The notes below the pieces were generated by a model. The model did no database searches. It was not told the DNA's origin and worked only from the letters and a program-made list of their open reading frames with translations. Source: Rhodobacteraceae bacterium F11138 (GTDB taxonomy: Bacteria > Pseudomonadota > Alphaproteobacteria > Rhodobacterales > Rhodobacteraceae). From it: a stretch of DNA of 64,000 nucleotides. Position 1 is the first letter of the stretch. Each line of letters starts with the position of its first letter. Both the position numbers and the translations under genes were made by a program. Of the stretch, positions 18,850 through 28,380 are shown piece after piece. The stretch lies in the NCBI GenBank assembly GCA_016521575.1, contig JAEKDP010000007.1, positions 183,756-247,755 on the forward strand, in the 5' to 3' direction.

Positions 18850-20149
18850 TGGGTGTCATTCCCAGCCCGTCGAACAGGCTGTCGATTATGTCGTCCAGTT
18901 TGGTTTGCTGTCGGTCGACAAAGGCCGCGGCGGCGGTGCGGGCGCGGCTCAGCCCCTCTTCATCGGTCAACCAGAGATTGATCCCGGCGGCAAGCTCGTC
19001 CGCGTCGCGGACTTCGACCGCGCCTCCCGTTGCCAGAAGCGGAGCAAAGGTTTCGGTGAAATTGCTGACATGCGGGCCGGTCAGAATGGCGGCCCCGGCC
19101 TGTGCGACCTCATAGGGGTTGTGGCCGCCGATGGGCAGCAGCGAGCCGCCCAGAAACACCAGCGGCGTCACGTCGTACCAGGTGCCGGTTTCGCCCAGCG
19201 TATCCGCCAGATAAACCTGTGTGCCCGGCGTGACGTGCTGCCCGGCCGTGCGTCGCGCGATTGTCAGCCCCGCCTGCGTGATCAGGTCCGCGACCGCATC
19301 GCCGCGTTCCGGATGGCGCGGCACCAGCAGCAGCAGCAGATCGGGATGATCGGCCAGCAGACGCGTGTGGGCGTCCAGAACCAGTTCTTCCTCGCCGGGA
19401 TGTGTCGAACTTGCGACCCAGACAGGGCGACCGTCCAAATCGGCGCGCAACCGGGTCAGCGTGTCGATATCGACCGGCAGGGGGGCTGACGTCGCCTTGA
19501 GATTGGTGCCGGTGCGCAGGCGCGCAGGGTCGGCACCGATGGACAGCAGCCGCTGCGAAATCTGGTCGTTCTGGGTCAGTATCAGGTTGAATTGATCCAG
19601 CACGAAACGGGCCGTGTCGGGAAACCTTTGCCAGCCGCGTGCCGATTTCTCGGACAGGCGGGCATTCAGCAGGGCCAGGGGCACGTTCCGCAGCCGGCCC
19701 TGGGTCAAGGCGATGGGCCAGAGTTCGCTTTCCACAAAGATCCCCGCATCCGGCCGCCAGTGATCGTAGAACCGCTTGACCGGGCCGGGCGCATCGAGCG
19801 GGGCGAATTGATGCCGGGTGCGCGGGGGCATGCGCTGCGCGATCAGCGCCGCAGAGGTGGCGGTGCCGCTGGTGATCAGGAATTCCGCATCCGGCAGGCG
19901 TTCGCCCATGCGTGCGATCAGGGTCAGCACCGACAGGCTTTCGCCCACGCTGGCGGCATGAAACCAGATCAGCTGTCCCGCCGGGCGCGTGGCGCTGGCA
20001 TTGCCCAGACGTTCATGCAGCCGGCGTGGCGTGATCTGGTGACGGCGCAATTTGCGCGCCACGATCTGATAAGCCAGCGGCGAAATCGCCGTCGTCAGCC
20101 CGCGGTAGCAGTGAAACAACAGCGTTGGCGGGACGCCATGCGGGACCAT
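18839..20149 (-). CDS. waaA: 3-deoxy-D-manno-octulosonic acid (Kdo) transferase
   Basis: WaaA (KdtA) attaches Kdo from CMP-Kdo to lipid IVA at the cytoplasmic face of the inner membrane, the first step of LPS core assembly. The 436 residues include an N-terminal membrane anchor, the acceptor-domain signature IWFHAASVGESLSV with its catalytic glutamate, FVESELWPIAL, and the donor-domain segments VASSTHPGEEE, LVPRHPER and LGGSLLPIGGHNPYE. The ATG overlaps the moaA stop by one base (TGATG), and the gene end overlaps the next glycosyltransferase. Confidence 0.94.
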   Translation of the reverse strand: MVPHGVPPTLLFHCYRGLTTAISPLAYQIVARKLRRHQITPRRLHERLGNASATRPAGQLIWFHAASVGESLSVLTLIARMGERLPDAEFLITSGTATSAALIAQRMPPRTRHQFAPLDAPGPVKRFYDHWRPDAGIFVESELWPIALTQGRLRNVPLALLNARLSEKSARGWQRFPDTARFVLDQFNLILTQNDQISQRLLSIGADPARLRTGTNLKATSAPLPVDIDTLTRLRADLDGRPVWVASSTHPGEEELVLDAHTRLLADHPDLLLLLVPRHPERGDAVADLITQAGLTIARRTAGQHVTPGTQVYLADTLGETGTWYDVTPLVFLGGSLLPIGGHNPYEVAQAGAAILTGPHVSNFTETFAPLLATGGAVEVRDADELAAGINLWLTDEEGLSRARTAAAAFVDRQQTKLDDIIDSLFDGLGMTPNDG

Positions 20150-21156
20150 CAGCCGCCCGTATGGCTCATGTGGCGCGACATCTGCCCGTCCGCACGCTGT
20201 CGGGAATAATCGAAATCATGCCCCTTGGGTTTGTGGGATATCGCGTCACGGATGGCGGCGCGCAGGGGCTCGTCGCTGTCGGGGTGGGCCCGCAGGGGCG
20301 CGCGCAGATCTGCCATGTCCTCTTGTCCGAGGCACATGTACAATTCACCGGTGCAGGTCAGCCGAACCCGGTTGCAGCTTTCGCAGAAATTGTGGGTCAG
20401 CGGCGTGATGAAACCGATTTTCTGGCCGGTTTCTTCCAGCCGCACATAGCGCGCCGGCCCCCCGGTGCGTTCAAGCAGATCGGTGACGGTATAGGATCTG
20501 GCATATTCCGCGCGCACATCGTCAAGCGACCAGTACTGATCCAGGCGGTCCTCGTTGCCCAGATCGCCCATCGGCATGACTTCGATCCAGGTCAGATCCA
20601 TGTCCCGCTCTGCGCACCATTCGGTGATGGCGGGCAGTTCGGGTTCGTTGAATCCCTTCAGCGCGACGGTGTTGATCTTGACCCGCAGCCCGGCACGTTG
20701 CGCGGCATCGATGCCACGCAGCACCTGCGGCAACCTGCCCCAGCGGGTGATCGCGGCAAACTTGTCCTGATCCAGCGTATCCAGCGAGATATTCACCCGC
20801 CGCACACCGGCAGCGTAAAGATCGTCTGCGAACCGCTCCAGTTGACTGCCGTTGGTCGTCAGGGTCAGTTCGCGCAACGCGCCGCTGTCCAGATGTCGGG
20901 ACATGGTGTCAAAGAAGGTCATGATGCCCTTGCGCACCAGGGGTTCGCCTCCGGTGATCCGCAGTTTTCCCACGCCCATGCCGATGAAAGTGCTGCACAT
21001 GCGGTCCAGCTCTTCGAGCGTCAACAGTTCTTTCTTGGGCAGGAACGTCATGTTTTCCGACATGCAGTAGACACAGCGGAAATCGCACCGGTCCGTGACC
21101 GAGACGCGCAGATAGGTGATGGCGCGGGCGAAGGGATCAATCAAAGGAGCAGTCAT
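20149..21156 (-). CDS. moaA: GTP 3',8-cyclase MoaA (molybdenum cofactor)
   Basis: A radical-SAM enzyme that, with MoaC, converts GTP to cyclic pyranopterin monophosphate, the first step of molybdopterin synthesis. It has 335 residues. The radical-SAM cluster is C24-x3-C28-x2-C31 ([10 protein letters not shown]), the SAM motif is ITGGEPLVR, and the C-terminal substrate cluster is [18 protein letters not shown]. The C-terminal tail usually ending in two glycines is MSHTGG here, as expected. ATG at 21156 (MTAPLIDPF) is used because it has an AAGGAG ribosome site; the open frame upstream is unlike the family. Its coupling to LPS genes is positional only. Confidence 0.95.
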   Translation of the reverse strand: MTAPLIDPFARAITYLRVSVTDRCDFRCVYCMSENMTFLPKKELLTLEELDRMCSTFIGMGVGKLRITGGEPLVRKGIMTFFDTMSRHLDSGALRELTLTTNGSQLERFADDLYAAGVRRVNISLDTLDQDKFAAITRWGRLPQVLRGIDAAQRAGLRVKINTVALKGFNEPELPAITEWCAERDMDLTWIEVMPMGDLGNEDRLDQYWSLDDVRAEYARSYTVTDLLERTGGPARYVRLEETGQKIGFITPLTHNFCESCNRVRLTCTGELYMCLGQEDMADLRAPLRAHPDSDEPLRAAIRDAISHKPKGHDFDYSRQRADGQMSRHMSHTGG

Positions 21157-21369
21157 GATCCATAGGTAAGCTGCGTCCCCGATGGCGGCAAGGGGCTTGT
21201 GACGATCACGCGGGGGTTCAGGCGGGGGCGGGCGCGCAATTCGCAATCTGAACGGGACGCAAAACACCATCGCGCGCACAGGTGTCAAACCGGGGGCGAC
21301 GATGTGTTGCATATCGCGAAATGTGTCAGATCGGGCCGATGTGCCCGAATCGTCCCCCCTGAAATGCCG

Positions 21370-21400
21370 GACGCCCCGAAATCCGCGATTTCAGGGCGTC
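21370..21400. terminator. Strong hairpin between moaA and the CTERM protein gene
   Basis: GACGCCC...GAAATC pairs with GATTTC...GGGCGTC around a three-base loop with one internal mismatch. It lies 29 bases past the stop of the minus-strand gene at 21429. There is no T-run on either strand, so termination is only probable. The rest of the 272-base gap (21157-21428) shows nothing recognisable apart from presumed moaA promoter sequence. Confidence 0.45.
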
Positions 21401-21428
21401 AGGTGATTCATACCGGATGTGACCCGTT

Positions 21429-22196
21429 TCAGGCGGCCTTGCGGCGGCGATATGCGCCGATGCTGCCCAACAGGCCCAGCCCGCTGAGGGTCAGAACCAG
21501 AGAGGCCGGGACCGGAACAGGGGCGACATCGGCAACCTGGAACGACGCAGCCAGAACGCGCCGGTTGGTGCCGTTTTCAGCCGACAGGAATTCGGAACTG
21601 AAAATTCCGTTGCCAGCCGCCGCGAGTGTTTCGGAGAACCCCAGAATGTTGAGTGTGTAGTCCATCCCATCCAGTTCGAACGTGTCGCTGGTATCTGCGG
21701 TCGTGATGACAACCCGGTCCGCGCATCCGTTGGCGTTTACGCCCTGGCCGTTCGCGCCGCCATAGGCGCAGGATCCGCTGTTGGTGGTCTCGTCATGGCT
21801 GATGTTGAATTCGAAGATGCGCTCTACCGCGGGACCACCATTGACCGACAGGCTGCCCCGAATGGCCATGTTGACCGCATTGATCGAGGTATTCGCGTTG
21901 ATCGGTTTGTTGAAATGCGCGAAATTCCCGATGCCGAACACGTCACCCGCATTCTCGTTGAAGGGCGTGGCGCGGTTTTCGTACCGGTACCCGGATGTCT
22001 GGTTCATGGCCAATCCGTCCTGGCCCCAACGAAGCCGGGAAAAGTCATCAAAGCTGGTGTCGATCAGCCGGACATTGCCGCCTTGATCGTCATAGAATCG
22101 ACTTTCCAGAACTTCAAAGGTGAGGCTGGCGGCAGAAACTGCTCCGGCGGCCAGGGTGAGCGCAGCGGACGCTCCGAGTGTATGCAACAGGGACAT
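21429..22196 (-). CDS. Secreted protein with VPLPA-CTERM (exosortase) sorting signal
   Basis: A 255-residue exported protein. The signal peptide is about 22 residues (ends near SAA-S). The mature part is rich in Asn, Gly and Thr with two cysteine clusters (SGSCAYGG, NGCADR), resembling choice-of-anchor domains. The C-terminus is a textbook sorting tail: VPVPASLVLTLSG, a hydrophobic helix, then YRRRKAA. Such proteins are processed by an exosortase and exported to the surface or matrix; the exosortase gene is not in this window. An AAAGGAGT ribosome site precedes ATG 22196. The biological role is unknown. Confidence 0.85.
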   Translation of the reverse strand: MSLLHTLGASAALTLAAGAVSAASLTFEVLESRFYDDQGGNVRLIDTSFDDFSRLRWGQDGLAMNQTSGYRYENRATPFNENAGDVFGIGNFAHFNKPINANTSINAVNMAIRGSLSVNGGPAVERIFEFNISHDETTNSGSCAYGGANGQGVNANGCADRVVITTADTSDTFELDGMDYTLNILGFSETLAAAGNGIFSSEFLSAENGTNRRVLAASFQVADVAPVPVPASLVLTLSGLGLLGSIGAYRRRKAA

Positions 22197-22329
22197 TTGT
22201 TACTCCTTTATCTGCACGGCGCGAGGCGATACCCATACGCAAAACAGCCCTCGCAGCCGTTACACGTCACATTCACAGGTTTCAAGGAAAGCCCTCGTAC
22301 CAGAGGCAAATATACTTGGAACCAATCAC

Positions 22330-22347
22330 TATACCTTTAGCAGTATA
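22330..22347. promoter_or_regulatory. AT-rich inverted repeat upstream of the CTERM gene
   Basis: TATAC (22330-22334) and GTATA (22343-22347) face each other over 8 bases, in an AT-rich patch (about 22300-22395) that contrasts with the GC-rich surroundings. It is 134 bases upstream of the minus-strand gene starting at 22196 and could hold an operator or promoter element. Confidence 0.3.
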
Positions 22348-22395
22348 TGCAAATAGCGCATTCGCAGCAAGTGCAAATCAAACTGTAGTTAATTT

Positions 22396-22419
22396 GAGCG
22401 GACCCCCATTGATCCGCTC
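22396..22419 (-). terminator. Hairpin after glmS
   Basis: GAGCGGA pairs perfectly with TCCGCTC over a ten-base loop, 14 bases past the glmS stop. Only a weak AAATT follows on the minus strand. It is a possible terminator of glmU-glmS. Confidence 0.35.
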
Positions 22420-22432
22420 TGGTTATTCCACG

Positions 22433-24256
22433 CTATTCCACGGTCACGGATTTCGCCAGATTGCGCGGCTGGTCCACATCTGTGCCTTTGGCCACGGCGG
22501 TATGATAGGCCAGAAGTTGCGCCGGTATCGCGTACAGAACCGGGGTCAGCGTGTCATGGATGCGCGGCATCCAGATCGTGGTCCATACGCCGTCCTGCGC
22601 CTGTTCGATACCCCGGTCATCCGAGACCAGGATGACCTTGCCCTTGCGGGCCATGACTTCTTGCATGTTGCTGACGGTCTTGTCGAACAGCGCATCGCGC
22701 GGGGCCATGACGACCACCGGCATCTGCTTGTCGATCAATGCGATGGGACCGTGTTTGAGTTCGCCCGAGGCATAGGCTTCGGCGTGAATATAGCTGATTT
22801 CCTTCAGCTTCAAAGCCCCCTCCAGCGCCAGCGGATACATCAGCCCACGGCCCAGGAACAGCACATCGCGCGCTTCGCTCAGGCGCTGTGCCGCGCTGCG
22901 GATGGCCTGGTTCTGATCCAGGGCTTCGTTCAGCGCCGCCGGCAGGCCGCGCAAGGCCGCGACGTGATCCGACAGAGCGTCGGGGCCGATGCTGCCCCGG
23001 TCGGCCGCCGCCTTGAGGGCCAGCATCAGCAAGACCGTCAGCTGGCAGGTGAATGCCTTGGTCGATGCCACGCCGATTTCGACCCCTGCGTGGATCGGCA
23101 GGGCCAGATCGCTTTCCCGCGCGATCGAGCTTTCGGGCACGTTGATCACCGACACGATCTGTTCGGCCTTGTCCTTGCAATACCGCAGCGCGGCCAGGGT
23201 ATCGGCGGTCTCGCCGGACTGGCTGACGAACAGGGCGACAGTGCCTTCGGTCACGGGGGGTTCGCGATAGCGGTATTCGCTGGCCACATCGACTTCGACC
23301 GGGATGCGCGCCAGTTGTTCGAACCAGTACTTGGCGGTCAGGCAGGCATAGTAGGCCGTGCCGCAAGCCACCATCGTCAATCGCTGCACCTTGGTGAAAT
23401 CCAGCCCCTTGCCGGGCAGGTTCACCGCATTGCCGTCGCTGGGCAGATAGTGGCGGATCGCCTCGCTGATGACTTCGGGCTGTTCGGCGATTTCCTTGGC
23501 CATGAAATGCTTGTGCCCGGCCTTGTCCACGCGGGCATTGTCCAGATGAATGGTGCGGGTCTCGCGTTTCACCTCTGTGCCCGTCGCGTCCCGGATCGAA
23601 AGCCCCGCGCGGGTGACGATGGCGCGGTCGCCTTCTTCCAGATAGGTGATCCGGTCGGTCAGCGGGGCCAGGGCGATGGCGTCGCTGCCGACATACATTT
23701 CGCCCTTGCCGTGCCCGATGGCCAGGGGCGAGCCCTTGCGCGCCGCCACCATCAGATCTTCCTCGCCCTCAAACAGGAAGGCCAGGGCAAAGGCGCCCTC
23801 CAGGCGGTCCAGGGTCTGACAGGCCGCCGTGGCCGGTTCGGTGCCGTTGCGCATATAGAATTCGGTCAGCAGAGCGACGGTTTCGGTATCCGTGTCGGTG
23901 GTCGAGGATATCCCGTGCTCCGCCAGTTCGGCGCGCAGCTCGCGATAGTTCTCGATGATGCCGTTGTGCACGACGGCGACCTTGCCGGCCCGGTGCGGAT
24001 GGGCATTGTTGACGCTGGGCGCACCGTGCGTGGCCCAGCGGGTGTGGCCGATGCCGGACTTGCCCGCCAGGGGCTCATGCACCAGAAGATCGGACAGGTT
24101 CACCAGCTTGCCCACCGCCCGGCGACGATCGAGCGTACCCTGATTCACCGTCGCGATCCCGGCGCTGTCATAGCCGCGATACTCCAGCCGCTTGAGCGCC
24201 TCGACCAGAATGGGGGCGGCCTCGTGGCTGCCCAATACCCCTACGATTCCGCACAT
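22433..24256 (-). CDS. glmS: Glutamine-fructose-6-phosphate aminotransferase
   Basis: GlmS makes glucosamine-6-phosphate from fructose-6-phosphate and glutamine, committing carbon to peptidoglycan and LPS. It has 607 residues: an N-terminal Ntn glutaminase whose nucleophile is C2 (MCGIVGVLG), followed by two SIS sugar-isomerase domains (GTAYYAC, FVSQSGETADT, LGRGLMYPLALEGALKLKE) and the standard C-terminus AKSVTVE. The ATG shares one base with the glmU stop (TAATG), so glmU and glmS are coupled. No glmS ribozyme is expected or seen in this phylum. Confidence 0.97.
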   Translation of the reverse strand: MCGIVGVLGSHEAAPILVEALKRLEYRGYDSAGIATVNQGTLDRRRAVGKLVNLSDLLVHEPLAGKSGIGHTRWATHGAPSVNNAHPHRAGKVAVVHNGIIENYRELRAELAEHGISSTTDTDTETVALLTEFYMRNGTEPATAACQTLDRLEGAFALAFLFEGEEDLMVAARKGSPLAIGHGKGEMYVGSDAIALAPLTDRITYLEEGDRAIVTRAGLSIRDATGTEVKRETRTIHLDNARVDKAGHKHFMAKEIAEQPEVISEAIRHYLPSDGNAVNLPGKGLDFTKVQRLTMVACGTAYYACLTAKYWFEQLARIPVEVDVASEYRYREPPVTEGTVALFVSQSGETADTLAALRYCKDKAEQIVSVINVPESSIARESDLALPIHAGVEIGVASTKAFTCQLTVLLMLALKAAADRGSIGPDALSDHVAALRGLPAALNEALDQNQAIRSAAQRLSEARDVLFLGRGLMYPLALEGALKLKEISYIHAEAYASGELKHGPIALIDKQMPVVVMAPRDALFDKTVSNMQEVMARKGKVILVSDDRGIEQAQDGVWTTIWMPRIHDTLTPVLYAIPAQLLAYHTAVAKGTDVDQPRNLAKSVTVE

Positions 24257-25611
24257 TACGATTGCTCCTTGTCGCGGCGGGCCTTTTTCGCTTTCAGCAT
24301 GTCAAACAGTTTGCTGACGCGGCCCGGTTTGTTCTGTTGCGGCGCCCGTGCCAGTGCCAGGGCGTCGTCTTCGACATTGCGGGTGATGACCGAGCCGCTG
24401 GCCGTCATCGCGCCCGCGCCGATCTGCACCGGTGCGACCAGCATGGTGTTGGAGCCGATGAAGGCTCCGGCTCCGATCCGGGTATGATGTTTCATCACCC
24501 CGTCATAATTGCAGGTGATCGTTCCGGCCCCGATATTGGCGGCGGCACCCACATGGGCATCGCCGACATAGGACAGGTGATTGACCTTGGCGCGCTCGTC
24601 GATCCGGGCGTTCTTGATCTCGACGAAATTCCCGACCTTGGCATGTTCGGCCAGTTCGGCCCCCGGACGCAGGCGGGCATAGGGGCCGATAACGGCACCA
24701 CGGCTGACGTGACAGCCTTCCAGATGGGAAAACGCGCGGATGGTGGCACCGGATTCGACAGTGACGCCGGGGCCGAACACCACATTCGGCTCGATCACGG
24801 AATCCCGCCCGATCACGGTGTCCTGCGCCAGATGGACGGTTTCGGGCGCCATCAGCGTGACGCCCGCATCCAGCAGCTCGGCCCGGGCGCGCGCTTGAAA
24901 AATCGCCTCTGCCCGCGCCAGTTCGGCGCGCGAATTGACACCCATGGTCTCGCTTTCGTCGCAGGTGACGGCGGTTGCGGACAACCCGCGCGCGCGGGCC
25001 AGGGCGACGATGTCGGTCAGGTAATATTCGCCGGACGCGTTATCGTTGCCGACGGCGGAGATCAGATCGAACAGGACTGCCGCATCGCAGGCGATCAGCC
25101 CGCTGTTGCACAGGGTGAGGGCGCGTTCCGCGTCATTGGCGTCCTTGAATTCGACGATGCGTTCCAATGTTTCGCCGTCCAGGACCAGACGCCCATAGCG
25201 GGCCGGGTCAGCCGCCTCAAACCCCAGCACGACAAGATCGTGGCTCCTGCGCGCCGCAATCATGCGTTCCAGGGTTTCGGGCCGGATGAATGGCGTGTCG
25301 CCATACAGGACCACCACATCGCCGCGAAAACCGTCCAGTGCCGCACGGGCCTGACCGACCGCGTGGGCGGTGCCCAGCTGTTCGGTCTGCAATACGATCT
25401 GCGCGGTTTCGTTTTCATCCTCGGCGGCTTTGCGCACGGCGTCGGCACCGTGACCGGCAACCACGACGACCTGTTCCGGGTCCAGCGCCGCCCCGGCCCG
25501 CATGGCATGCACCAGCATGGAAACCTGCGCGATCGGGTGCAGGACCTTTGGCAGGTCCGAGTCCATCCGTGTGCCTTTTCCGGCCGCCAGAATGACCAGT
25601 GCAATGTTCAT
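24256..25611 (-). CDS. glmU: Bifunctional GlcNAc-1-P uridylyltransferase / GlcN-1-P acetyltransferase
   Basis: GlmU carries out the last two steps to UDP-GlcNAc. The 451 residues comprise a nucleotidyltransferase domain (LAAGKGTRM near the start, YGDTPFIRPET) and a C-terminal left-handed beta-helix of hexapeptide repeats with acetyltransferase residues (ARLRPGAELAEHAKVGNFVE, GAGTITCNYDGVMKH). ATG at 25611 gives the family start MNIALVILAAGKG. The 128-base gap to the divergent gph gene contains both promoters. It shares its mRNA with glmS. Confidence 0.96.
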   Translation of the reverse strand: MNIALVILAAGKGTRMDSDLPKVLHPIAQVSMLVHAMRAGAALDPEQVVVVAGHGADAVRKAAEDENETAQIVLQTEQLGTAHAVGQARAALDGFRGDVVVLYGDTPFIRPETLERMIAARRSHDLVVLGFEAADPARYGRLVLDGETLERIVEFKDANDAERALTLCNSGLIACDAAVLFDLISAVGNDNASGEYYLTDIVALARARGLSATAVTCDESETMGVNSRAELARAEAIFQARARAELLDAGVTLMAPETVHLAQDTVIGRDSVIEPNVVFGPGVTVESGATIRAFSHLEGCHVSRGAVIGPYARLRPGAELAEHAKVGNFVEIKNARIDERAKVNHLSYVGDAHVGAAANIGAGTITCNYDGVMKHHTRIGAGAFIGSNTMLVAPVQIGAGAMTASGSVITRNVEDDALALARAPQQNKPGRVSKLFDMLKAKKARRDKEQS

Positions 25612-25739
25612 GGTGTTTTCTCTTTGTGTTTTTTCAGCGCCCGTTTTATCCGCTGGGGGCCGCATGGCAAGCGCGGCGGCGATCAAACAAGGTTGCGGGT
25701 TGCAACACGGATGGGCGGGTTGCCGCCGGAAAGGCAGAC

Positions 25740-26402
25740 ATGGGAACGGTCATATTCGATCTGGACGGCACGCTTGCGGATACATCCGGTGATCTGATCG
25801 CGGCGGCGAACGTCTGTTTTCGGCAGATGGGGCTGGGGGATGTTCTGGTTCCGGAACAAGATGCCGGAATTGCCCTGCGCGGTGGCAGGATGATGTTGCG
25901 CCACGGGCTGGAACGCCATGCGCGGATGGATCCGGACGTGGTCGAGCAGTACTATCCGATTTTGCTTGAGGCCTATGCCTGCGCGATCGATACCCATACG
26001 GTGCTGTACCCCGGCGCGATGCAGGCGGTGCGGGTGTTGCAGGATACCGGCTATGGTGTCGGCATCTGCACCAACAAGCCCGAGGCGCTGGCCGACCTGT
26101 TGCTGACCCGGCTGGGCGTGCGGGATGCGTTTGCATCGATGGTGGGGGCGGATACGCTGGCCGTGCGCAAACCCGATCCGGAACCGCTGCGCGAGGCGGT
26201 GCGGCGGGCAGGGGGCGACCCTGAGCATTGCGTGTTGATCGGGGATTCCGACACCGATCGCAATACGGCGCGTGCGGCGGGGGTGCCTTCGGTTCTGGTG
26301 ACATTCGGGCCGTCGGGCGCGGATATGGCGGCTTTGGAGCCCGAGGCGCTGTTGCACCGTTTCGACGATCTGCCCGCCGTGGTGCGTGGGCTGATCGGCT
26401 GA
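25740..26402 (+). CDS. gph: HAD-family phosphoglycolate phosphatase
   Basis: A 220-residue HAD hydrolase that most likely removes phosphate from 2-phosphoglycolate, a by-product of DNA repair and of RuBisCO oxygenation. Motif I is DLDGTLAD (D7 nucleophile, D9 acid-base), motif [10 protein letters not shown], motif III K in VRKPDPEP, and motif [12 protein letters not shown]. The helical cap lies between residues 15 and 85. ATG 25740 is preceded by GGAAAGG. The HAD family is certain; substrate assignment follows the PGP subfamily pattern. A terminator-like hairpin follows. Confidence 0.85.
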   Translation: MGTVIFDLDGTLADTSGDLIAAANVCFRQMGLGDVLVPEQDAGIALRGGRMMLRHGLERHARMDPDVVEQYYPILLEAYACAIDTHTVLYPGAMQAVRVLQDTGYGVGICTNKPEALADLLLTRLGVRDAFASMVGADTLAVRKPDPEPLREAVRRAGGDPEHCVLIGDSDTDRNTARAAGVPSVLVTFGPSGADMAALEPEALLHRFDDLPAVVRGLIG

Positions 26403-26449
26403 CCACCCGGACGCCGGTGGCGGTTTTGTCGCCGGTTTGATCCAGCGGC

Positions 26450-26477
26450 GCGCACCTGCGGTGCGCATTCCATTTTT
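26450..26477 (+). terminator. Rho-independent terminator after gph
   Basis: GCGCACC (26450-26456) pairs with GGTGCGC (26460-26466) over a TGC loop, followed by ATTCCATTTTT. It lies 48 bases past the gph stop and separates gph from the leucine operon. Confidence 0.6.
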
Positions 26478-26554
26478 CGGTGATCACAATGCGGCCCGAT
26501 GTGTCGTTGCATGTCGGCGATTGACCGACTCGGCAACCGCTGGTATGGGTTTAT

Positions 26555-26568
26555 TGAACAACCGTTCA
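26555..26568. promoter_or_regulatory. Palindromic operator candidate before the leucine-catabolism operon
   Basis: TGAAC-AACC-GTTCA is a perfect inverted repeat lying 22 bases before the ivd ATG and just upstream of its GGAGGAGG ribosome site. Position and symmetry suit a TetR-type repressor, a class that controls branched-chain or acyl-CoA catabolism in several proteobacteria. The regulator gene is not in the window. Confidence 0.5.
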
Positions 26569-26589
26569 TTAATCTGGAGGAGGCCGCCG

Positions 26590-27753
26590 ATGTTCAACGC
26601 GACGATGCAGTTCGATCTGGGCGAGGATGTGAATGCGCTGCGGGACATGGTGCATCGCTGGGCGCAGGAACGGGTGCGCCCGATTGCCGCCGAGATAGAC
26701 AGCACGAACAGCTTTCCCGCACCGCTCTGGCAGGAAATGGGCCAATTGGGCCTGTTGGGGATCACCGTACCCGAAGAATACGGCGGGGCGGGGATGTCCT
26801 ATCTGGCGCATGTCATCGCGGTCGAGGAAATCGCGCGGGCAAGTGCCAGCGTGTCGTTGTCTTATGGCGCGCATTCCAATCTGTGTGTGAACCAGATCAA
26901 GCTGAACGGCACGGACACACAGAAACGCAAATATCTGCCGGGTCTGGTGTCGGGTGAACACGTCGGTGCGCTGGCCATGTCCGAGGCCGGGGCCGGATCC
27001 GATGTGGTCAGCATGAAGCTGCGGGCGGAAAAGCGCAACGACCACTATCGTCTGAATGGCAACAAGTACTGGATCACCAATGGGCCGGATGCGGATACGC
27101 TGGTGGTTTATGCCAAGACCGATCCTGACGCCGGAAGCAAAGGCATCACGGCGTTTCTGATCGAAAAATCGTTCAAGGGCTTTTCGACCAGCCCGCATTT
27201 CGACAAGCTGGGGATGCGTGGCAGCAATACCGCCGAGCTGATCTTTGAGGATTGCGAAGTGCCGTTCGAAAATGTTCTGGGCGAAGAGGGCAAGGGCGTC
27301 CGCGTGCTGATGTCGGGGCTTGATTACGAACGTGTGGTGCTGGCGGGCATCGGCACCGGCATCATGGCCGCCTGCCTGGATGAAATCATGCCTTACATGG
27401 CCGAACGCAAGCAATTCGGCAAACCCATCGGCAGTTTCCAGCTGATGCAGGGCAAGATGGCCGACATGTACACCGCGATGAATTCGGCGCGCGCCTATGT
27501 CTACGAGGTGGCCAAGGCTTGCGACCGTGGCGACGTGACCCGGCAGGACGCCGCCGCCTGCTGTCTTTATGCCAGCGAACAGGCCATGGTGCAGGCGCAT
27601 CAGGCGGTTCAGGCGATGGGCGGCGCGGGCTATTTGTCGGACAATCCGGTCGGGCGCATCTTCCGCGATGCCAAGCTGATGGAGATCGGCGCCGGCACAA
27701 GCGAAATCCGCCGGATGCTGGTGGGGCGCGAGATGTTGGGGGCGATGGGCTAG
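26590..27753 (+). CDS. ivd: Isovaleryl-CoA dehydrogenase
   Basis: A flavoprotein acyl-CoA dehydrogenase that oxidises isovaleryl-CoA to 3-methylcrotonyl-CoA, handing electrons to ETF. It has 387 residues. Family segments include [18 protein letters not shown] (FAD/substrate), [19 protein letters not shown], the catalytic-glutamate region [14 protein letters not shown], and [17 protein letters not shown] with [17 protein letters not shown] at the end. The LDYERVVL context is typical of isovaleryl-specific enzymes. The start at 26590 has a very strong ribosome site. It heads the operon with mccB/mccA, hmgL and liuC, which confirms the pathway. Confidence 0.94.
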   Translation: MFNATMQFDLGEDVNALRDMVHRWAQERVRPIAAEIDSTNSFPAPLWQEMGQLGLLGITVPEEYGGAGMSYLAHVIAVEEIARASASVSLSYGAHSNLCVNQIKLNGTDTQKRKYLPGLVSGEHVGALAMSEAGAGSDVVSMKLRAEKRNDHYRLNGNKYWITNGPDADTLVVYAKTDPDAGSKGITAFLIEKSFKGFSTSPHFDKLGMRGSNTAELIFEDCEVPFENVLGEEGKGVRVLMSGLDYERVVLAGIGTGIMAACLDEIMPYMAERKQFGKPIGSFQLMQGKMADMYTAMNSARAYVYEVAKACDRGDVTRQDAAACCLYASEQAMVQAHQAVQAMGGAGYLSDNPVGRIFRDAKLMEIGAGTSEIRRMLVGREMLGAMG

Positions 27754-27801
27754 GCGATGCGTCCTTTGCCGGGCCGGTCCGACACCAAAGGGGGGAAGTG
27801 G

Positions 27802-28374
27802 ATGAAACGGTTCAACGAAACATTCAGTTTCAGCCGGGCGGGGCGTCTGTCCCGCCGGCGCGAAAGGGCGGCCGAAGCGGGGGCAGTGTTCGCGGTGCTC
27901 TGCACGGCGCCGATCCCTTCTGCTGCGCAGGATCTGGTCTTTTCGATCGAGATTACCGCAGCCTGCATCGCTGCCGCGCCCGATATGCCGGCCAAGCGCG
28001 CCTGTATCGGGAACGCGGCGGATGCGTGCATGCAGGCCACCCCGGCGGGTGACACGACCGTCGGCATGGGTGGCTGCCTCGATAGGGAGCGGGCCTATTG
28101 GGACGCAATGTTGAACGCCAACTATCAGACGGCGCGCGCTCAGGCCAAGGCCGCCGATGCCGAGATGCAGGAAATCGGCGCGACGGTGCCGTCAATGGAT
28201 GCGGCTCTGCGCGACATGCAACGCAACTGGATCGGCTATCGCGACGCGACCTGCGACTATGAGCGTTCGCTTTGGAGCAACGGGACCGGCGCCGGGCCCG
28301 CGACGTTGAGTTGCCTGATGCGCCTGACCGGCGAACAGGCGCTTTATCTCGGCGATGCCGGGCTGGCGAATTAA
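27802..28374 (+). CDS. LprI/DUF1311-like exported protein inside the leucine operon
   Basis: A 190-residue protein with an unusually long basic N-region (SRRRERAAEAG), then a hydrophobic stretch ending near SAAQ, so it is probably exported, possibly by the Tat route given the SRR. The mature part has six or more cysteines and the W-x7-C pattern (NWIGYRDATCDYE) of the DUF1311/LprI-type lysozyme-inhibitor-like family. ATG 27802 has a GGGGGGAAG ribosome site, preferred over an open extension from 27757. Its presence between ivd and the acyl-CoA synthetase gene is odd for a cytoplasmic catabolic operon; no function in leucine breakdown is implied. Confidence 0.75.
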   Translation: MKRFNETFSFSRAGRLSRRRERAAEAGAVFAVLCTAPIPSAAQDLVFSIEITAACIAAAPDMPAKRACIGNAADACMQATPAGDTTVGMGGCLDRERAYWDAMLNANYQTARAQAKAADAEMQEIGATVPSMDAALRDMQRNWIGYRDATCDYERSLWSNGTGAGPATLSCLMRLTGEQALYLGDAGLAN

Positions 28375-28380
28375 GTCGGC

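Noticed and set aside
22178..24487. Plus-strand open frame antisense to glmS
   Set aside because: A His/Gln/Arg-rich shadow of glmS with no motifs or ribosome site.
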